Source of the DNA: Bombardia bombarda
Taxonomy: Eukaryota; Ascomycota; Sordariomycetes; Sordariales; Lasiosphaeriaceae
Length of the DNA: 64,000 bases
Reading direction: 5' to 3'
Assembly (NCBI GenBank): GCA_030512295.1
Contig: JAULSR010000001.1
Span: 496,001 to 560,000 of the forward strand
Position numbers and translations under genes: made by a program
In this document: positions 30,179-41,500 of the stretch, in pieces
How the letters are laid out: each line of letters opens with the position of its first letter
Position numbering within the stretch: the stretch's first letter is position 1
Notes under the pieces: model-generated
What the model saw: the letters and a program-made list of their open reading frames with translations, nothing else
Databases searched by the model: none
What the model was told of the DNA's origin: nothing

Positions 30179-31669
30179 ATGGACGAACCGCACACTCACG
30201 CAGAAGAGAAGCAAGCTCCTCAGAGTACACAGACACGAAAACGACAGAACGACAGCGACAACGACGCCGAACCACGGACAAAGCGAGCGCGGACGACGCG
30301 ACCGACCTCGGAGCCAGCACGATTGACACGAAAAAACCTTGCCGCATTCGACAAGATGGGCAAGAAGAAGACCTCAGACAACGATTCGGGCTCGACCAAG
30401 ACCAAGACTACATCGACAACCTCGTCCGGATTTGCCGTGAAAGCCCACCGGAATGGCATCCTCGAACCGGCATACTCCAAACCACCTGCGAACCTCGAGG
30501 AGATCCGCAGACGACAAGCCAAATCCCGCGCCACTGCCTCACCGCCAGAGTCAGTGTACAACGATTATGTCGACAGAGTCGAGGGAGCCGGCACGGAAGC
30601 GACCGTGGTCGCGGAGACAAGCGAGCTGCTGAAGAAGTATCCCAAGGGTTACAAAAGGGAGTTCAATCGGCCATTCACGAACTATCCGAAGAATGTCGGA
30701 TTCAACGAGGACCTGTCTGCTCCACAGCCTGATTTTATCGAAGGACCCGAGATGTTACAATACGACCCCTTCCCAGTCGACGAACACGTCCCGGGAGCTG
30801 CCCTTTACAAAGACGACCCGCGCTCTATCACCCTGCCACAAATCGCTGGAGAGTGGAAGGGCCCCTCTGGAGACATGAGAGAAGCGAGAATGCAGAGCGC
30901 CTACGACGGAGCTGCAATGGTTCACGCTAGAACCCAAGCACTCGCCTACATGGGGAAGTCCGACCCCACTGGTCATGCAGAAATCACAACGTTCACCACA
31001 GATGGCACCAACCTCAACCTCTTCGCACATTACGCTGCCGAAACGGGGGACGGCACGCTCGAGTACCACCAATATCCTGTCTCGTCAATAAACCTCACAG
31101 GCACTCATCAAGGTCATAAGGACGGACGAAGAAGCCTCAGGAACGCCCAAGACTACGCGAAGACTCAGTCCGAGGAACTAAGAGACCAGCTGAAAGAACA
31201 TTACAAGCAGCAGCGCAGTAGTGACCTCCACCCTATCGCCGAAGGGGTGCCGACTTTGCCCGTACCAGGCACCGAACCACTGCACGCATATGAGAACGAA
31301 GACGACTACGAAGTCGTCGAACACCAGCCTGTTCACCAGCCGACGCCGCCTACGTCATCCAAGCACAAGAGTAGCAAGACGCACTCTCACCACTCGCACC
31401 ACTCGCACCATTCGCACCACTCGCACTCGACGCCGCATTCGTCGAAGGCTCCCTCCACGACACACGACTATGCCCCCAGCAGCGGCCAGAAACGAAGGGC
31501 TCCATCCTCGCACGGATCGTCGCACGGGTCATCACACGGATCTTCCGGACATGCCAGCAAGCACAGAAGCTACTGGAAGAAGGACGCCATGAGCGGACGT
31601 TATTACCACAAGCATTCGGATGGTAGCGTCTCTTGGCTTGACGACGACGAGGAAGACGAGCGTGACTAG
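30179..31669 (+). CDS. DUF7924-like cargo protein of the LTR element
   Basis: 496 residues. A basic, Ser/Thr-rich N-terminus (about 1-120, with KRAR-type clusters that could be a nuclear signal) precedes a globular region (about 120-350) with segments that I recognise from a family common in fungal genomes and now called DUF7924: FPVDEHVPGAALYKDDPRS, AGEWKGP, QSAYDGAAMVHARTQAL and HAEITTFTTDGTNLN. The tail is low complexity: a (SHH)n histidine-serine run near 400-420, SSHG repeats, then WKKDAMSGRYYHKHSDGSVSWLDD and an acidic end. Function is unknown; the E-W-K and Asp spacing could fit a PD-(D/E)XK-type nuclease, which is only a guess. The ORF is intact while its surroundings are broken, and it ends 40 bp before the 3' LTR. 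Confidence 0.8.
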   Translation: MDEPHTHAEEKQAPQSTQTRKRQNDSDNDAEPRTKRARTTRPTSEPARLTRKNLAAFDKMGKKKTSDNDSGSTKTKTTSTTSSGFAVKAHRNGILEPAYSKPPANLEEIRRRQAKSRATASPPESVYNDYVDRVEGAGTEATVVAETSELLKKYPKGYKREFNRPFTNYPKNVGFNEDLSAPQPDFIEGPEMLQYDPFPVDEHVPGAALYKDDPRSITLPQIAGEWKGPSGDMREARMQSAYDGAAMVHARTQALAYMGKSDPTGHAEITTFTTDGTNLNLFAHYAAETGDGTLEYHQYPVSSINLTGTHQGHKDGRRSLRNAQDYAKTQSEELRDQLKEHYKQQRSSDLHPIAEGVPTLPVPGTEPLHAYENEDDYEVVEHQPVHQPTPPTSSKHKSSKTHSHHSHHSHHSHHSHSTPHSSKAPSTTHDYAPSSGQKRRAPSSHGSSHGSSHGSSGHASKHRSYWKKDAMSGRYYHKHSDGSVSWLDDDEEDERD

Positions 31670-31693
31670 TACGGTCTCTGGGACATCGACCAT

Positions 31694-31706
31694 GAAGGAG
31701 GGGAAA
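31694..31706 (+). other. Polypurine tract
   Basis: GAAGGAGGGGAAA, two bases before the 3' LTR; the standard plus-strand primer of LTR elements. Confidence 0.8.
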
Positions 31707-31708
31707 CC

Positions 31709-32180
31709 TGTTACAACCCGCCAAGCCATGTCAGCGTTGTAAGCACGTGACCACGGTCGGGCACGGCAAGCCACGAGGACAGGAGTGACCACGGGACCTC
31801 CAAGACAATTGACCACAGGGCAATGGCACCGAGACAAAAGGCACAAGACCTGCGGGCAGGAAGACACTGGACGTCCAGGTGGTGATAGCACCTGGATGGC
31901 ACCTGTGATGCGGTGTCTCAAGCGAGTCACCGGACACCGCTTCCCAACAGGCTTGGCCTGTTGCTCGAGAATTATTTAGTTGCAGCGAGCTTCCCTCACT
32001 GCTCATACCAGTCTCTACCTAGACAGCTTTCAAATCCAGTCTTTACCAAACCATAAGGTAGAGAGGCATCTAGCCTTACGCCACCCTTATTGCCCAGCGC
32101 AGCCTGACTTTCTGCCAACATAAACCCTTCACCAACAGACCCTTGCCCTGACGTACCAGAGTAAGAGTCTGGGCGTAACA
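31709..32180 (+). repeat. 3' long terminal repeat
   Basis: 472 bp, TG...CA ends, followed by the CTCTC duplication. It carries C at all 12 positions where the 5' copy has T. Confidence 0.95.
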
Positions 32181-32185
32181 CTCTC
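32181..32185. repeat. Target-site duplication (right)
   Basis: CTCTC directly after the 3' LTR, matching 27777-27781. Confidence 0.9.
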
Positions 32186-32579
32186 ACCCGTCCCGTGCCC
32201 ACTTCTCAGCAACTGCCCAGCCACTTGGCAGCCTTGAACACGCGGACATGATCCAACAAAACAGAGAAATAAAAGACCTGATGCTGGTCAGCCCGGCTAG
32301 CGGCATGTCAAAGAGCTGATCGACGGCGGTTGGCGAGCGCGGTTAATAGTGAGCACGAATTGGCAAAGAGTCAATGTAAAACGACAAGACGGGCTGGGTG
32401 TCGATTCCAAGCCTTTTTGATCAAGGAAACCAGAAAAATGAGTCTTGAAGCCAGATATAGTATTTCGTTGCGTCTATCGTTTTTTTTCTTCTGGTGGGAG
32501 CTACATGTATATGTCGTTCGATTCGAGTGAACTGTTGCTTGCCTCTGGCATCTCTTACAAATTCAATCAGCAATTGACC
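32186..32579. other. Intergenic stretch between LTR element and SET gene
   Basis: Presumed promoter of the SET-domain gene; the LTR element sits within 400 bp of its start codon. Nothing else is seen. Confidence 0.5.
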
Positions 32580-34186
32580 ATGATTTCCCTCACACTCATT
32601 TCAGGAATCTTCCTCACGCTGCTACATTCGCATTCTGTGTCAGCCCGCGGTAATGTAACGCCGCAAAAACACCTCGAGTGGTCAACCGGAAACTGCCTCC
32701 CTGGACCTCTCCAGCACGCAGATTATCCCGGATGCGCGACAACTCTCTTGCATCTGGACGAGGACGACGACAATATCACCATCAAATCACATAATAACTC
32801 ACCAACAAACGGAAAATGGACCCCCTGGACGCACCGCCCCTACTGCGCCGACACCGACTACTGCGTCTTCACCAATGCCAACATCGGCCTGAGCATCATC
32901 ACCACGCAAGACGAAAGTGACGCACTACTCAAATCTACTTCGCCGGTTGGAGAACTACTATCCTCGACTTCCCCCCCTCTCTCGATCCAAATTCAGAGCA
33001 CTCAAACCATGACGAGAACGACAAAGTCACACCAGCCTACGAGATGCGCGACATCGCAAACAAGGGCAAAGGACTGGTCGCCACGAGAAAGATTCCCCGC
33101 GGGGAGGTGTTGATGGTAGATTCCGTTGCTCTGCTCGCGGCGCTGGAGATACCACGGAAGATGAAACAGGAGAAGGGCAGGCTGCTGTTCAGTCGGGCGG
33201 TGGAGCGGCTGCCGCGTGCGGGTGAGATTTTGGGGTTGGCGAGGAGCAGTAGTAGCGATGAGGGCGCAAATGCCGAGTTGGAAGATGGGGCGTCGATGTC
33301 GGCGGCGTTTGTGGAGGGAGTGGTCAAGATTAACTCGTTTACGGTGGAGGTTGGGGGGATGGGGTATATGGGGTTGTTTCCCAGGATCGCTGTGAGTTTT
33401 GTCCTTTCTTTTTGTCTACAAAGGGGATGTTCCCACTGTCGTTGATTGATTGTATATGGAGCTAATTAATGGGGATAGAGAATCAACCATGCGTGTCATC
33501 CAAGGTCAGTTTTGCCATTTTGTTTTCTTCTGTTGCTGTGGGGATTGCGGTTATGACAACGCATGAGCACAACTATAGCTGCTAACGAGCATCACAGCGC
33601 CTACTTCCGCTTCGACCAACATAGCCTCAAGAGCACCATACGGGCATTCCGGGACATTGATGCAGGCGAGGAAATCACCATCAGCTGCAAGCCACCACTC
33701 TCTTTATACTTCATCTTCCCAAAATGAATTCATACAAGAACTGAAGCTAACCCCGTTCTTCTCACAGACGCCACCTTTGGCCTCACTCGCGCAGAAAGAC
33801 AGCACATCCTCCATCTCAACTGGGGCTTTGAGTGTGACTGCTCGCTCTGCACTGCCCCCCAAGACGAGATTGCCGCCTCGGACGCCCGCCGCGGCGAGAT
33901 CAAGATACTGCGTGAAAAGGTCCTGCGCGAGGTCGAGGGCATGGACTTCAAAGAGGCCATTACGCTCAACCGCGAGCTGTACGAGCTCATTGCCAAGGAG
34001 GAGTTGGTCTCCCACATGGGCGATCACTACGAGGTCATGGCACGGCTGCATATGGGAGCACGAGATAGGGCGGGGGCGAAGAAGTATGCAAAGATGGCGC
34101 TGGTGGAGCTGAAAAAGTATTCTGGGGAGGGGAAGGAAGGCAAAGAGACAATCAGAGAGTTGGAGGAGTTGGTTGAGATGCTTTGA
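32580..34186 (+). CDS. Secreted SET-domain protein (fungal 'SET domain-containing protein 5' type)
   Basis: The N-terminus is a signal peptide (about 1-23) followed by a cysteine-bearing region, as in the large fungal family of secretory SET proteins. The SET domain begins with a KGKGLVATRKI segment and continues with NHACHPSAYF (the NHxC motif), GEEITISY and a C-terminal ECDCSLC. Exons: start-33391 (interrupted, see below), 33479-33504 (26 bp), 33598-33686 and 33768-34186. The last intron (33687-33767) has a GC donor (GCAAGC) with a CTAAC branch. Between about 32917 and 32996 the frame changes: either an 80-bp intron (donor GTGACG, acceptor CAG) or an indel. With that intron the protein has 421 residues. 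The family probably methylates protein lysines; substrates are unknown and secretion is unexplained. Confidence 0.75.
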
Positions 34187-34554
34187 ATCTGGTGAAGGGC
34201 TGAAGAGAGAGACTACCTGCTACTTTAACTAGAACTAGATATCTAGTACATGTACCGGTGTCCTCGATCTTAGCGCTGCTTAAAATGTTTGCGAGTGCAA
34301 AAAGGAGAGAAAACAAAGTGAAAGACATACAAGACAGAAAATGAGAATGAACCAACACGTTACACTGCTTGGTTTCAAGTTCCTTCAAAACTCCACACAG
34401 ACTAAAGCCACAAAAGCAGAAACAAACACCGATTCCCAAACACGGATGTCCAAACCAAACCCATGATGCGTAACCTCAATCCTCAGCTAATTACCCTGAC
34501 CCTACAGCTAAAGGCCTAAGTGGGAAATTGGTATCTAACCCAAGCAACACCCAC
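34187..34554. other. Intergenic stretch between convergent genes
   Basis: Holds the 3' flanks of the SET gene and the coiled-coil gene. Nothing else is seen. Confidence 0.5.
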
Positions 34555-36303
34555 CTACTCAGTGACGCAGACCCACTCAGCGTCCTTCTCAGCGTCCTCC
34601 TCAGCTTCCTCCTCAGCTTCCTCCTCAGCCTCTTCCCGCTGCTCCTCCTCCTCGTCATCCAATATCCACTGTTGGGAATTCACAAAGGTTTCAAAGCGCA
34701 AGGTCTGGCCAGCTTCCCTTTCCCATTGCCTGTGCAAGCTCTGAAGCAGCTTCTGGCCCGGGGCTCCCTCCTGGGCGTCCTGGGCATATTTCTGCAGTTC
34801 CTCCTCCATGGCACACATCTGACCCCGGAGGAACTTTAGTTCGGATTGACCTTCCTCCCAACGTTCCTCAAAGCTCTGCCTGAGAAACTGGGTGAAGTCG
34901 ACCTGCTCCCCGGCCTGTTCACGAGCTTCGTCGAGCTGCTGCTTCAGCTCGTCGCGCTGCATCCTCAGAGCCGCGGTCTTCTTCTCACGGTGAAACGCAC
35001 GCTCTTCCATTATAAAACATGTCTTGAGTGTCACCTCGAACTTGAGCTTGTACAGCTCAGCGTCCTCCTGGAGTTTCTCGACCAGCTCTGTCTTGCTGGC
35101 AATCTGGTTGTTCATTTCATGGCGGTCTATCTCCATCACCCAGATCTTCTGTGTCAGGGCATCGTTGTCAGCCGTCAGCTGGGAACAAGTCGACTTGAGT
35201 CTCGTCATGATGGCCACAGCCTCAATACTCATCAGCTGCCTTTCTTTGTCAACATCCACCAGATGGTCGATCGTATGCCTGTGAGACTTGATCTCCGAAC
35301 CCTGGCACCCGATCTTATGGTTCAGTTTGAAAATCATGGCCGTGTCGCTGTCGCTCTTCGCCTGCAGAAAGTCTTGGTCTTTCTCCAACTTAGGAATGAC
35401 GACTTCGTTGAGTCTCATGATCTCCGCCATCAGCTTGTCGTTCCGAAGCATGCCGGCCTCAAGTTCCTCATCTTGCGCCTTGATCGTATCGGACAGCTTC
35501 GTAATCATGGCCGCGTCGCAGTTGCTCTTGGCTTGAAACGACTCTTTGTCTTTCTCTAACTGGGGAATCACGACTTGGCTGAATCTCACAATCTCCGCCA
35601 TCAGCTTGTCGTTCTGACGCATGCCGGTCTCGATCTCCTCATCCTGCGCCTTGATCTTACCGAACAGCTTCGTGATCGTGGCCGCGTTGCTCTTGCTCTT
35701 TGCCCGAAACGACTCTTGGTCTTGCTCCATCTTGGTCATGAGGATATCGTCTATCTTCTCGTGGCTCTTCATCTCCTCGAGATCATCGCTGAGCGAGTCG
35801 ATGATCTTGTTGCGCTCGAGCAGGTCAGCCTCGAGCTTCTTGATACGATCGTAGAGTTCTTCGTTCTCTTGTCCAAGTTTCGCTGTATCACTCATTAACT
35901 CCTCATTCTCTTCCGCAAGCTGTTCATAATCTAATATGTGACTCTTGAGCTCCTCGCTGTAGTGTTTAAGCGAATCACGCTTGGACTCGAGATCCCAATA
36001 CTGGTGCTGGAGCTCCGTAAATGTTTCCCGCCAGGACTCAGTCTCGGCTTCCAAGGAGGACGTGCATTTGTGAAGCAAGAACTCCTTCTCGTCCTTGGTC
36101 ACAGCCAAGTCTTTTTCGTACTTGGCCGATGCTTCTGTTGCCGCGTCCTGCAACTTGGAGTTGAGCTGCTTGATGGTGTCAAGGCGACCGGTCTCGGCCT
36201 CCTGAGACTTTCGAAGACACTCAGTGGTGGCACGTTGGGTGGACGCTGCAATCTGCAGTACCGACTGGATCTGGTCAAGGGTGGAAACCGACGCGTTGTC
36301 CAT
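34555..36303 (-). CDS. Coiled-coil protein with 57-residue repeats and acidic tail
   Basis: I do not recognise a named family. The frame is open above 36303 but that ATG (Met-Asp-Asn-Ala) begins the charged, protein-like sequence, giving 582 residues. Almost the whole chain is predicted coiled coil, rich in Glu/Lys/Leu/Gln heptads, without membrane segments. Three successive 57-residue units (about 186-242, 243-299 and 300-356) share VVIPxLEKDxxSFQAKS and IKAQDEELEAGM...NDKLMAEI. The last 40 residues are an almost pure Glu/Ala tail encoded by a TCCTCCTCAGC-type microsatellite on the plus strand. It may be a filament-like scaffold, a myosin-tail-like tether or a lineage-specific protein; the sequence cannot decide. 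It is uninterrupted by introns. Confidence 0.7.
   Translation of the reverse strand: MDNASVSTLDQIQSVLQIAASTQRATTECLRKSQEAETGRLDTIKQLNSKLQDAATEASAKYEKDLAVTKDEKEFLLHKCTSSLEAETESWRETFTELQHQYWDLESKRDSLKHYSEELKSHILDYEQLAEENEELMSDTAKLGQENEELYDRIKKLEADLLERNKIIDSLSDDLEEMKSHEKIDDILMTKMEQDQESFRAKSKSNAATITKLFGKIKAQDEEIETGMRQNDKLMAEIVRFSQVVIPQLEKDKESFQAKSNCDAAMITKLSDTIKAQDEELEAGMLRNDKLMAEIMRLNEVVIPKLEKDQDFLQAKSDSDTAMIFKLNHKIGCQGSEIKSHRHTIDHLVDVDKERQLMSIEAVAIMTRLKSTCSQLTADNDALTQKIWVMEIDRHEMNNQIASKTELVEKLQEDAELYKLKFEVTLKTCFIMEERAFHREKKTAALRMQRDELKQQLDEAREQAGEQVDFTQFLRQSFEERWEEGQSELKFLRGQMCAMEEELQKYAQDAQEGAPGQKLLQSLHRQWEREAGQTLRFETFVNSQQWILDDEEEEQREEAEEEAEEEAEEDAEKDAEWVCVTE
34558..34660. repeat. Coding microsatellite for acidic tail
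   Basis: Imperfect repeats of a CTCCTCAGC/TTCCTCCTCAG unit lie inside the coiled-coil gene and encode the Glu-Glu-Ala tail; repeat number is likely to vary between strains. Confidence 0.7.
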
Positions 36304-38528
36304 TTTGTTATCACAGTCGTGGCTGTAGATCTTGTAAAGATTGTGGGAGGTTGTTGTGTGAATGGGGAGAGGATGAGAAGAAGGATAGGAAGGGGAAGAG
36401 AAGAAGGATGGGAAGGAATTTGACGTTAAATACCACCTTTGTGTTGGACCCACTACATCTCGGAGAATGCCTCAAACTTTTACCGCCCTCAGCCCCTATG
36501 AAAGGTTTGATCATTAGAGTTGCGGGAGTTGTTATCTTCGTTTTATTTTTTTGCCTTATATGGATGCTGGCAAGTACTGTACCCACCAAGCAGCAAAAAG
36601 CCAATTACATGAGAAATTTACAGACATGCCCCAAGCGCGTCTCTTTGACATACCTAAATCTATAGATAAAAGCGCTAGTTGTAGCAGGACATAATCACGA
36701 GGTCTATTGGATGTTTTCTATCAAATTTCCTTTCCTAGGCGCCAGTGAAAGATTGATTGCTAGTACAAGGAAATGATAAGAGTACCTACAGTGTCCAAAA
36801 TCCCAGACACTTGAGTATGTGTGAGTTCAGTCAAGTTCCACGGAAGAGAAGCTTCCAGATTTAATGTTATCAGCGGCAGGATATCTGTGGCCACATGATG
36901 TATCTATTCTTTGGCTCACCCAGAGACTTTATTTTCGAAACACGTTTCTTGTAGCACATGTGAATAGGACAGCGATAAGAACCTAGTAAGATAGACTTTT
37001 TCATTTAAACGGCAGACTTAGAGGTATCACAGTATGGGGGTCCGGCCCGTTACTTCTCTGGGTTTGGTCCAAATCGACGCTATCGTCCTTATAAGAGGTA
37101 TTTTAAAAAATGTGAAGAGGAGTTCTCGGAAATACAACAAACGAGAAAACGGAATAGCTGTGGGAACTATAGAGCTCTTGAACCTAAGAAACCAGTAAAG
37201 GGGTGATATTATTTTGGCCCGGATTGACGCTGCCCACAATATTACGAGTATCGTAGGTACCATAAGGTAAAGAGACTTATAGATATCTCTACAAACGGAA
37301 ATTAGGGTCAAAGAATGAAACATAGACAGCCTGCCACATATATATAACTACGCGCTCACGACTAGCTACTCACTGTCTTGCTGGCTCGTGATATAGAGTC
37401 CTCTTTTGGGAGAGTTGCATTATCTTGTAGTATACTTGCTCTCCGGTGCGGCTGAGATTTTCGTTAGCGGTTAGGTGTTACAGCTGCAAGCCACATCTGG
37501 ATCCTACAATACTGTGTGGTAACGACCGAATAGCGAAAGCTGCGACTGTGGCTCTCATATTGGCCGGGCCTGATATACGCGACCCAGTCTGATGGGTTGT
37601 ATGGATGTTCTGGCTGCCTATGTGCGAGGTACCTTTAACTTTCTTGCCCTCGTCGGGATTTTCTCCTATTTCGTATTCCATTGATTGATTTCTGGCAATA
37701 TCAAGCCGAGGATGACATGAGAGGACCGATTAGGCGCCCAAGACTATCTACGAAGGATCCCAATACTTCATGAGTTGCTCGCAAGACACTCGATAGACCC
37801 ATCTATCCCACGCCTTCGTCATTTAAATTTTGGTTCCAGACGAAACCTACGAAAAATACCAGCCAAGGTTCCGAGTTTGTCAATACTAATATATATAAAA
37901 TAAGTAGGTATCTCTGATCCAAATTAGTACCAGTCTCAGGCCAATCTTGAGATCGCTTCATCCATTATGCCAATGACTCTTAGCTACCCAACGTATATAC
38001 AACGGGTAGAAACGACCAGTAGCTAAGCAAAAAGTAAAAAGCAAACAATCCACCATTAACTTTACTATGTATTGCCTAAACCCCATTGCACCGAATCCCA
38101 GCATCATAACATCAGCGCGCCTCTTATCGACATGTCTATCATCGGCTTGGAGGGCCTTTACAGGGTTCTGCCATGATAGCCGTGGCTGCATACATGTCCC
38201 CAGATGGAAACAGTAGCAGCTATGCTTGCCATTGTCCTCATCGGCTAATAACAGCAGGCATAACCGAGTCACATCCTCCTCCGTCTGCGTGATAAAACCC
38301 ATAGCGGAACCATCCACATCCAGTATTATGCCCATCAACCACAACCACCATAGCGATAAAATCCTTAAAAGAACATACAGTCATTCATAATCCAAACGTA
38401 CCATCTAGACCAAAGCCCTTCCTTTTATTCATATAACCAGCCAAAACCAGCGCACCACGCACCGCCACGCTTTCATATTCTAGTAACCATAAACTAAGTC
38501 TCAAAGTACCTACTTAATTTCTCTCACA
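36304..38528. other. AT-richer gene-free region
   Basis: No gene is supported. From about 36600 to 38000 the DNA is richer in AT and TpA with stops in all frames, which would fit an old, mutated repeat, but I could not identify a parent element. A 99-codon minus-strand frame at 37027-37323 has no recognisable domain. Confidence 0.5.
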
Positions 38529-41500
38529 TTATATCCTCCCCCCCTCCACAACCTCCCTCTCCAAAATCTCCACCTCGCCGCTCTCCGCCGTCCTCCTCCT
38601 CTCCATGACCCACCTCGTCCCACCACTCTCCTCCTCCTTGATATACGAGATACTATCCGCAGACCCCTTGTGGCGGTGGCCCATCCCAGGGCGGCCGTGC
38701 CTTTGCTGCTGCGGAGATGGTATCCCGCCTGCAGGTGCCATCGGTGCAGCAGCAGCAGCAGCAGATGACGCGACCTCTGCCATTATGGATTCGCTGCCAA
38801 AGATGTCGCTACCGGCATCCATCTGCGTCGGGCTCTTGGTCCACAGACCGCCGCCAGCAGAAGGCTGTTGCAGACCAGTCGCGCATGGAGTAGTGGTGGC
38901 AGTACAGCCCGCAGAGCCGTCACACTCTTCGCCTTCCAGTACTGGTGAGCAGTTGTTGCTACAGACATGCGCTGCAGGCGGTACCAGCGGTGTTGGTTTG
39001 GGCGGTGAGAATATCTGCACTGGCGGCAACAATACAGCTTGCGAATTGCCGTTCGCTGGTTGTATTACCGGTACCAATGGCGGCATTGGAGGCTGTTGTT
39101 GAGAGGAAAAAGGCGGTAATATCATTGATGTCGTGAGAGTAGGGCTTCCCTGCCCGCTATCACCGGCATCCGAGTTAGTCCAGATGGAAAATGCAGAATT
39201 CTTGCGAGTGTGCTGTTGCTGTCCAGCGAGAGGCGGGCCAAAGAGACCAGACGAGTTGAAGGGAGAACTGGCGCCGTCCAGGGGCGCGCCTCGCTCTTCA
39301 CGCGGGCTGCCCTCGCGCGAGCTAACCAGGCTTGCTTGTGACCCGCCCCAGGCCTTTGAGCGCAGTTTGAGAAGGGCGGACAGATTCATGCTGTCATCGT
39401 CAGACAAGAGAGCAAGTTGGGCGAGGCCGGGGCTCTGTAGGTTGGCTGAGTTCCTGCCTCCTTCTGAGCCAATGACGGGTGGGATGGTCAGGCTCATGAT
39501 AGAGTTGCGGTTGGAATACTCAGATCGCTCGGTGATGGGAGTCAGGTTGGGCTCTCGCGACACGATGCGGCCGCTGGTAGTGCGGTCCAGACCAGGACCA
39601 AAATAGCCACCATTGGCGTACTGGAACAGGTTCTCGGCATTGAGGGCGACTGGGACGCCAGAAGGCGATGGGGTGTGGTGGCTATATCCATGATGCGACT
39701 GCGAAATCGGAGTAGAGTAGAAGCCAAACTCTTGTCCGTAGAAGCCGTCCGAGTCGTTGGCGAGGGCACTAGCATTTGCCTCGGCAACGATGTCTTCATC
39801 GTCGACATCGTAGTCACCAAGATTTTCGGTATACGGGTCGTCTTCATAGTGGTCTAATGTTGGGTCTGGATGGGAATGTGTCTGGGATTCGGTAGAGTCG
39901 GTCGGGGACGTTATCGTGAGTTCAGCTGGGGGAGGTGGGGAAGAACCCCTTCGAAACTTTCCTGACGCTGCTGCCATCTGCGCAGCTTCAGCCAGGGCAG
40001 CCTGGTAAGCCAGGTCCTGCCCAAGAATGCCCATTTTTGGCATGTCATCGACCACCGCCTGCTCTGCGGACAGCAAGTTTCCTTGATCGATCTCGACATC
40101 TGGCGGCGGTGGTTGTTGAAGCCCCGTACTTAGCGACGTATGGGCAGTTGATTGCGACAGCTCAGATGCTGCCGAGAACCGCGAGGTTATGTCTGAATCG
40201 CGCTTAGAATCTTGTATCTGGGTAGCATGCATAGCTTGCATCGCTTCCTTTGCTCGGGCAAACGCGCCGGGTATTGGACGCCCATACTTATCAGTGTCCA
40301 CATTGTCAAATATGGATTCGTCAAAGACTGTGCCATCGTGCTCAAAGTTAAGCTCATCTGCAAGGCCATCGTCAAAGTATATGTCATCAGCAACTGTCCT
40401 CTGCGGTGGGGGTAAGTCGGGAGGAACATCTTGGTGATTATTCTGCGGAGCAACAGCGTTGTTCTCAGCTTCGGCGGTGATGTCAAACCCCTGAATGCCA
40501 AGACCAGGAACAGAACCGGCCGATGCAGCACTGTTCGAGTGGACCAGGGTTGTGTCCAACCCGACTTCAGGCGCATCATCCAGATAGAGGTCATGAGGCG
40601 GTAGGCACGGAGTGGTATCTTTTGTCATGGCAAAGCCAATAACTGTGCCATTTGCATCACGAGGCGTTGGCAGCAACTCGCCAGGGGGATATGGACTAGG
40701 GGCTGCAGACGGCTGGTTTGAGCGCTGGAACACAAATCCAGCAAAATTCTCCTGGTCATTATCGGGATCTGATTGGTATTCATTCCCGTCTTCCCCATCC
40801 CCCTCCTCCTCATCTTCATAGTCAGCATTGACACCTGGAATTCTCTCTTCAAGTCCATCGTCATCCATCATAGCGTCATAGTCAAAACTGTCTTCGTCGA
40901 ATTCATCGAACCTGGAGTCGCGTCGATCTGGAGCCACGTCGGTTGTCTTCTTCTCTTGCTCTCGTTTTCTGTGTCGATCCTCAAGAAGCTTTTCCTCGTT
41001 GGCAGACCCAATCATGTCAAAGCTAAATCTCGAGGACGTGCTTGCCATGTGTTTTGGGAGACTGGATATGACAGAACCACGTGTCGATGTCTCAGAAAGA
41101 GATAGCCTGTGGGATCGCGTGGTTCTCGTCGAGTTGGTCGAGTCTAATAAAATAGATGTCTGGCGGGAGATTGCCCGCGAGGTAGCAGAAGATGAGGTTC
41201 GATGAGAAGTAGCAGGGCTGTCCTTGGGAGGCACTGCCGGAATTGGTTGTTCTGGTAGTGGTTTGGATACAAAGTATTGATGATCTTGCTGTGAACTGAG
41301 TCCCAGATCGCTGCCTACGCTGCTGTGGTTCAGAGAGGGGTTTCGAGCAAGCTCTGTGTTGCCTTGTCCGGCCGAATCAAGACGTGGCGGCCATATGGCA
41401 CCCCGAGGGGTGCTGGCTGAATCGCCCACGGACTGGGGTGTTTCCGAGGCTGCAGAAGCATCTACGGTTGACAAGACCCTCTTTGGTCTGGGCGCACTGA

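Larger units (their letters stand above)
27782..32180 (+). mobile_element. Complete non-autonomous Ty3-type LTR retrotransposon with DUF7924-like cargo
   Basis: The 4399-bp element is bounded by two 472-bp LTRs that start TG and end CA, flanked by CTCTC duplications. Inside are a primer-binding site next to the 5' LTR, a gag ORF, a 0.9-kb broken segment, a 496-codon ORF resembling DUF7924 proteins, and a polypurine tract before the 3' LTR. No protease, reverse transcriptase, RNase H or integrase motif is present in any frame, so movement would need enzymes from an autonomous relative. The LTRs differ only by 12 clustered C/T changes, so the insertion is young. The self-priming type of primer site points to the Tf1/sushi branch that includes MAGGY. 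Confidence 0.92.

Noticed and set aside
31381..31560. Regular repeats in the cargo ORF considered as a CRISPR or satellite array
   Set aside because: They are in-frame codon repeats for Ser-His-His and Ser-Ser-His-Gly inside an intact eukaryotic ORF.
37027..37323. 99-codon minus-strand frame, possible transposon remnant
   Set aside because: Hydrophobic and AT-rich, but I cannot match it to a transposase or polymerase, and no terminal repeats were found.
36600..38000. RIP-mutated transposon
   Set aside because: AT- and TpA-rich, but no parent element or protein remnant could be recognised by eye, so I only note the composition.
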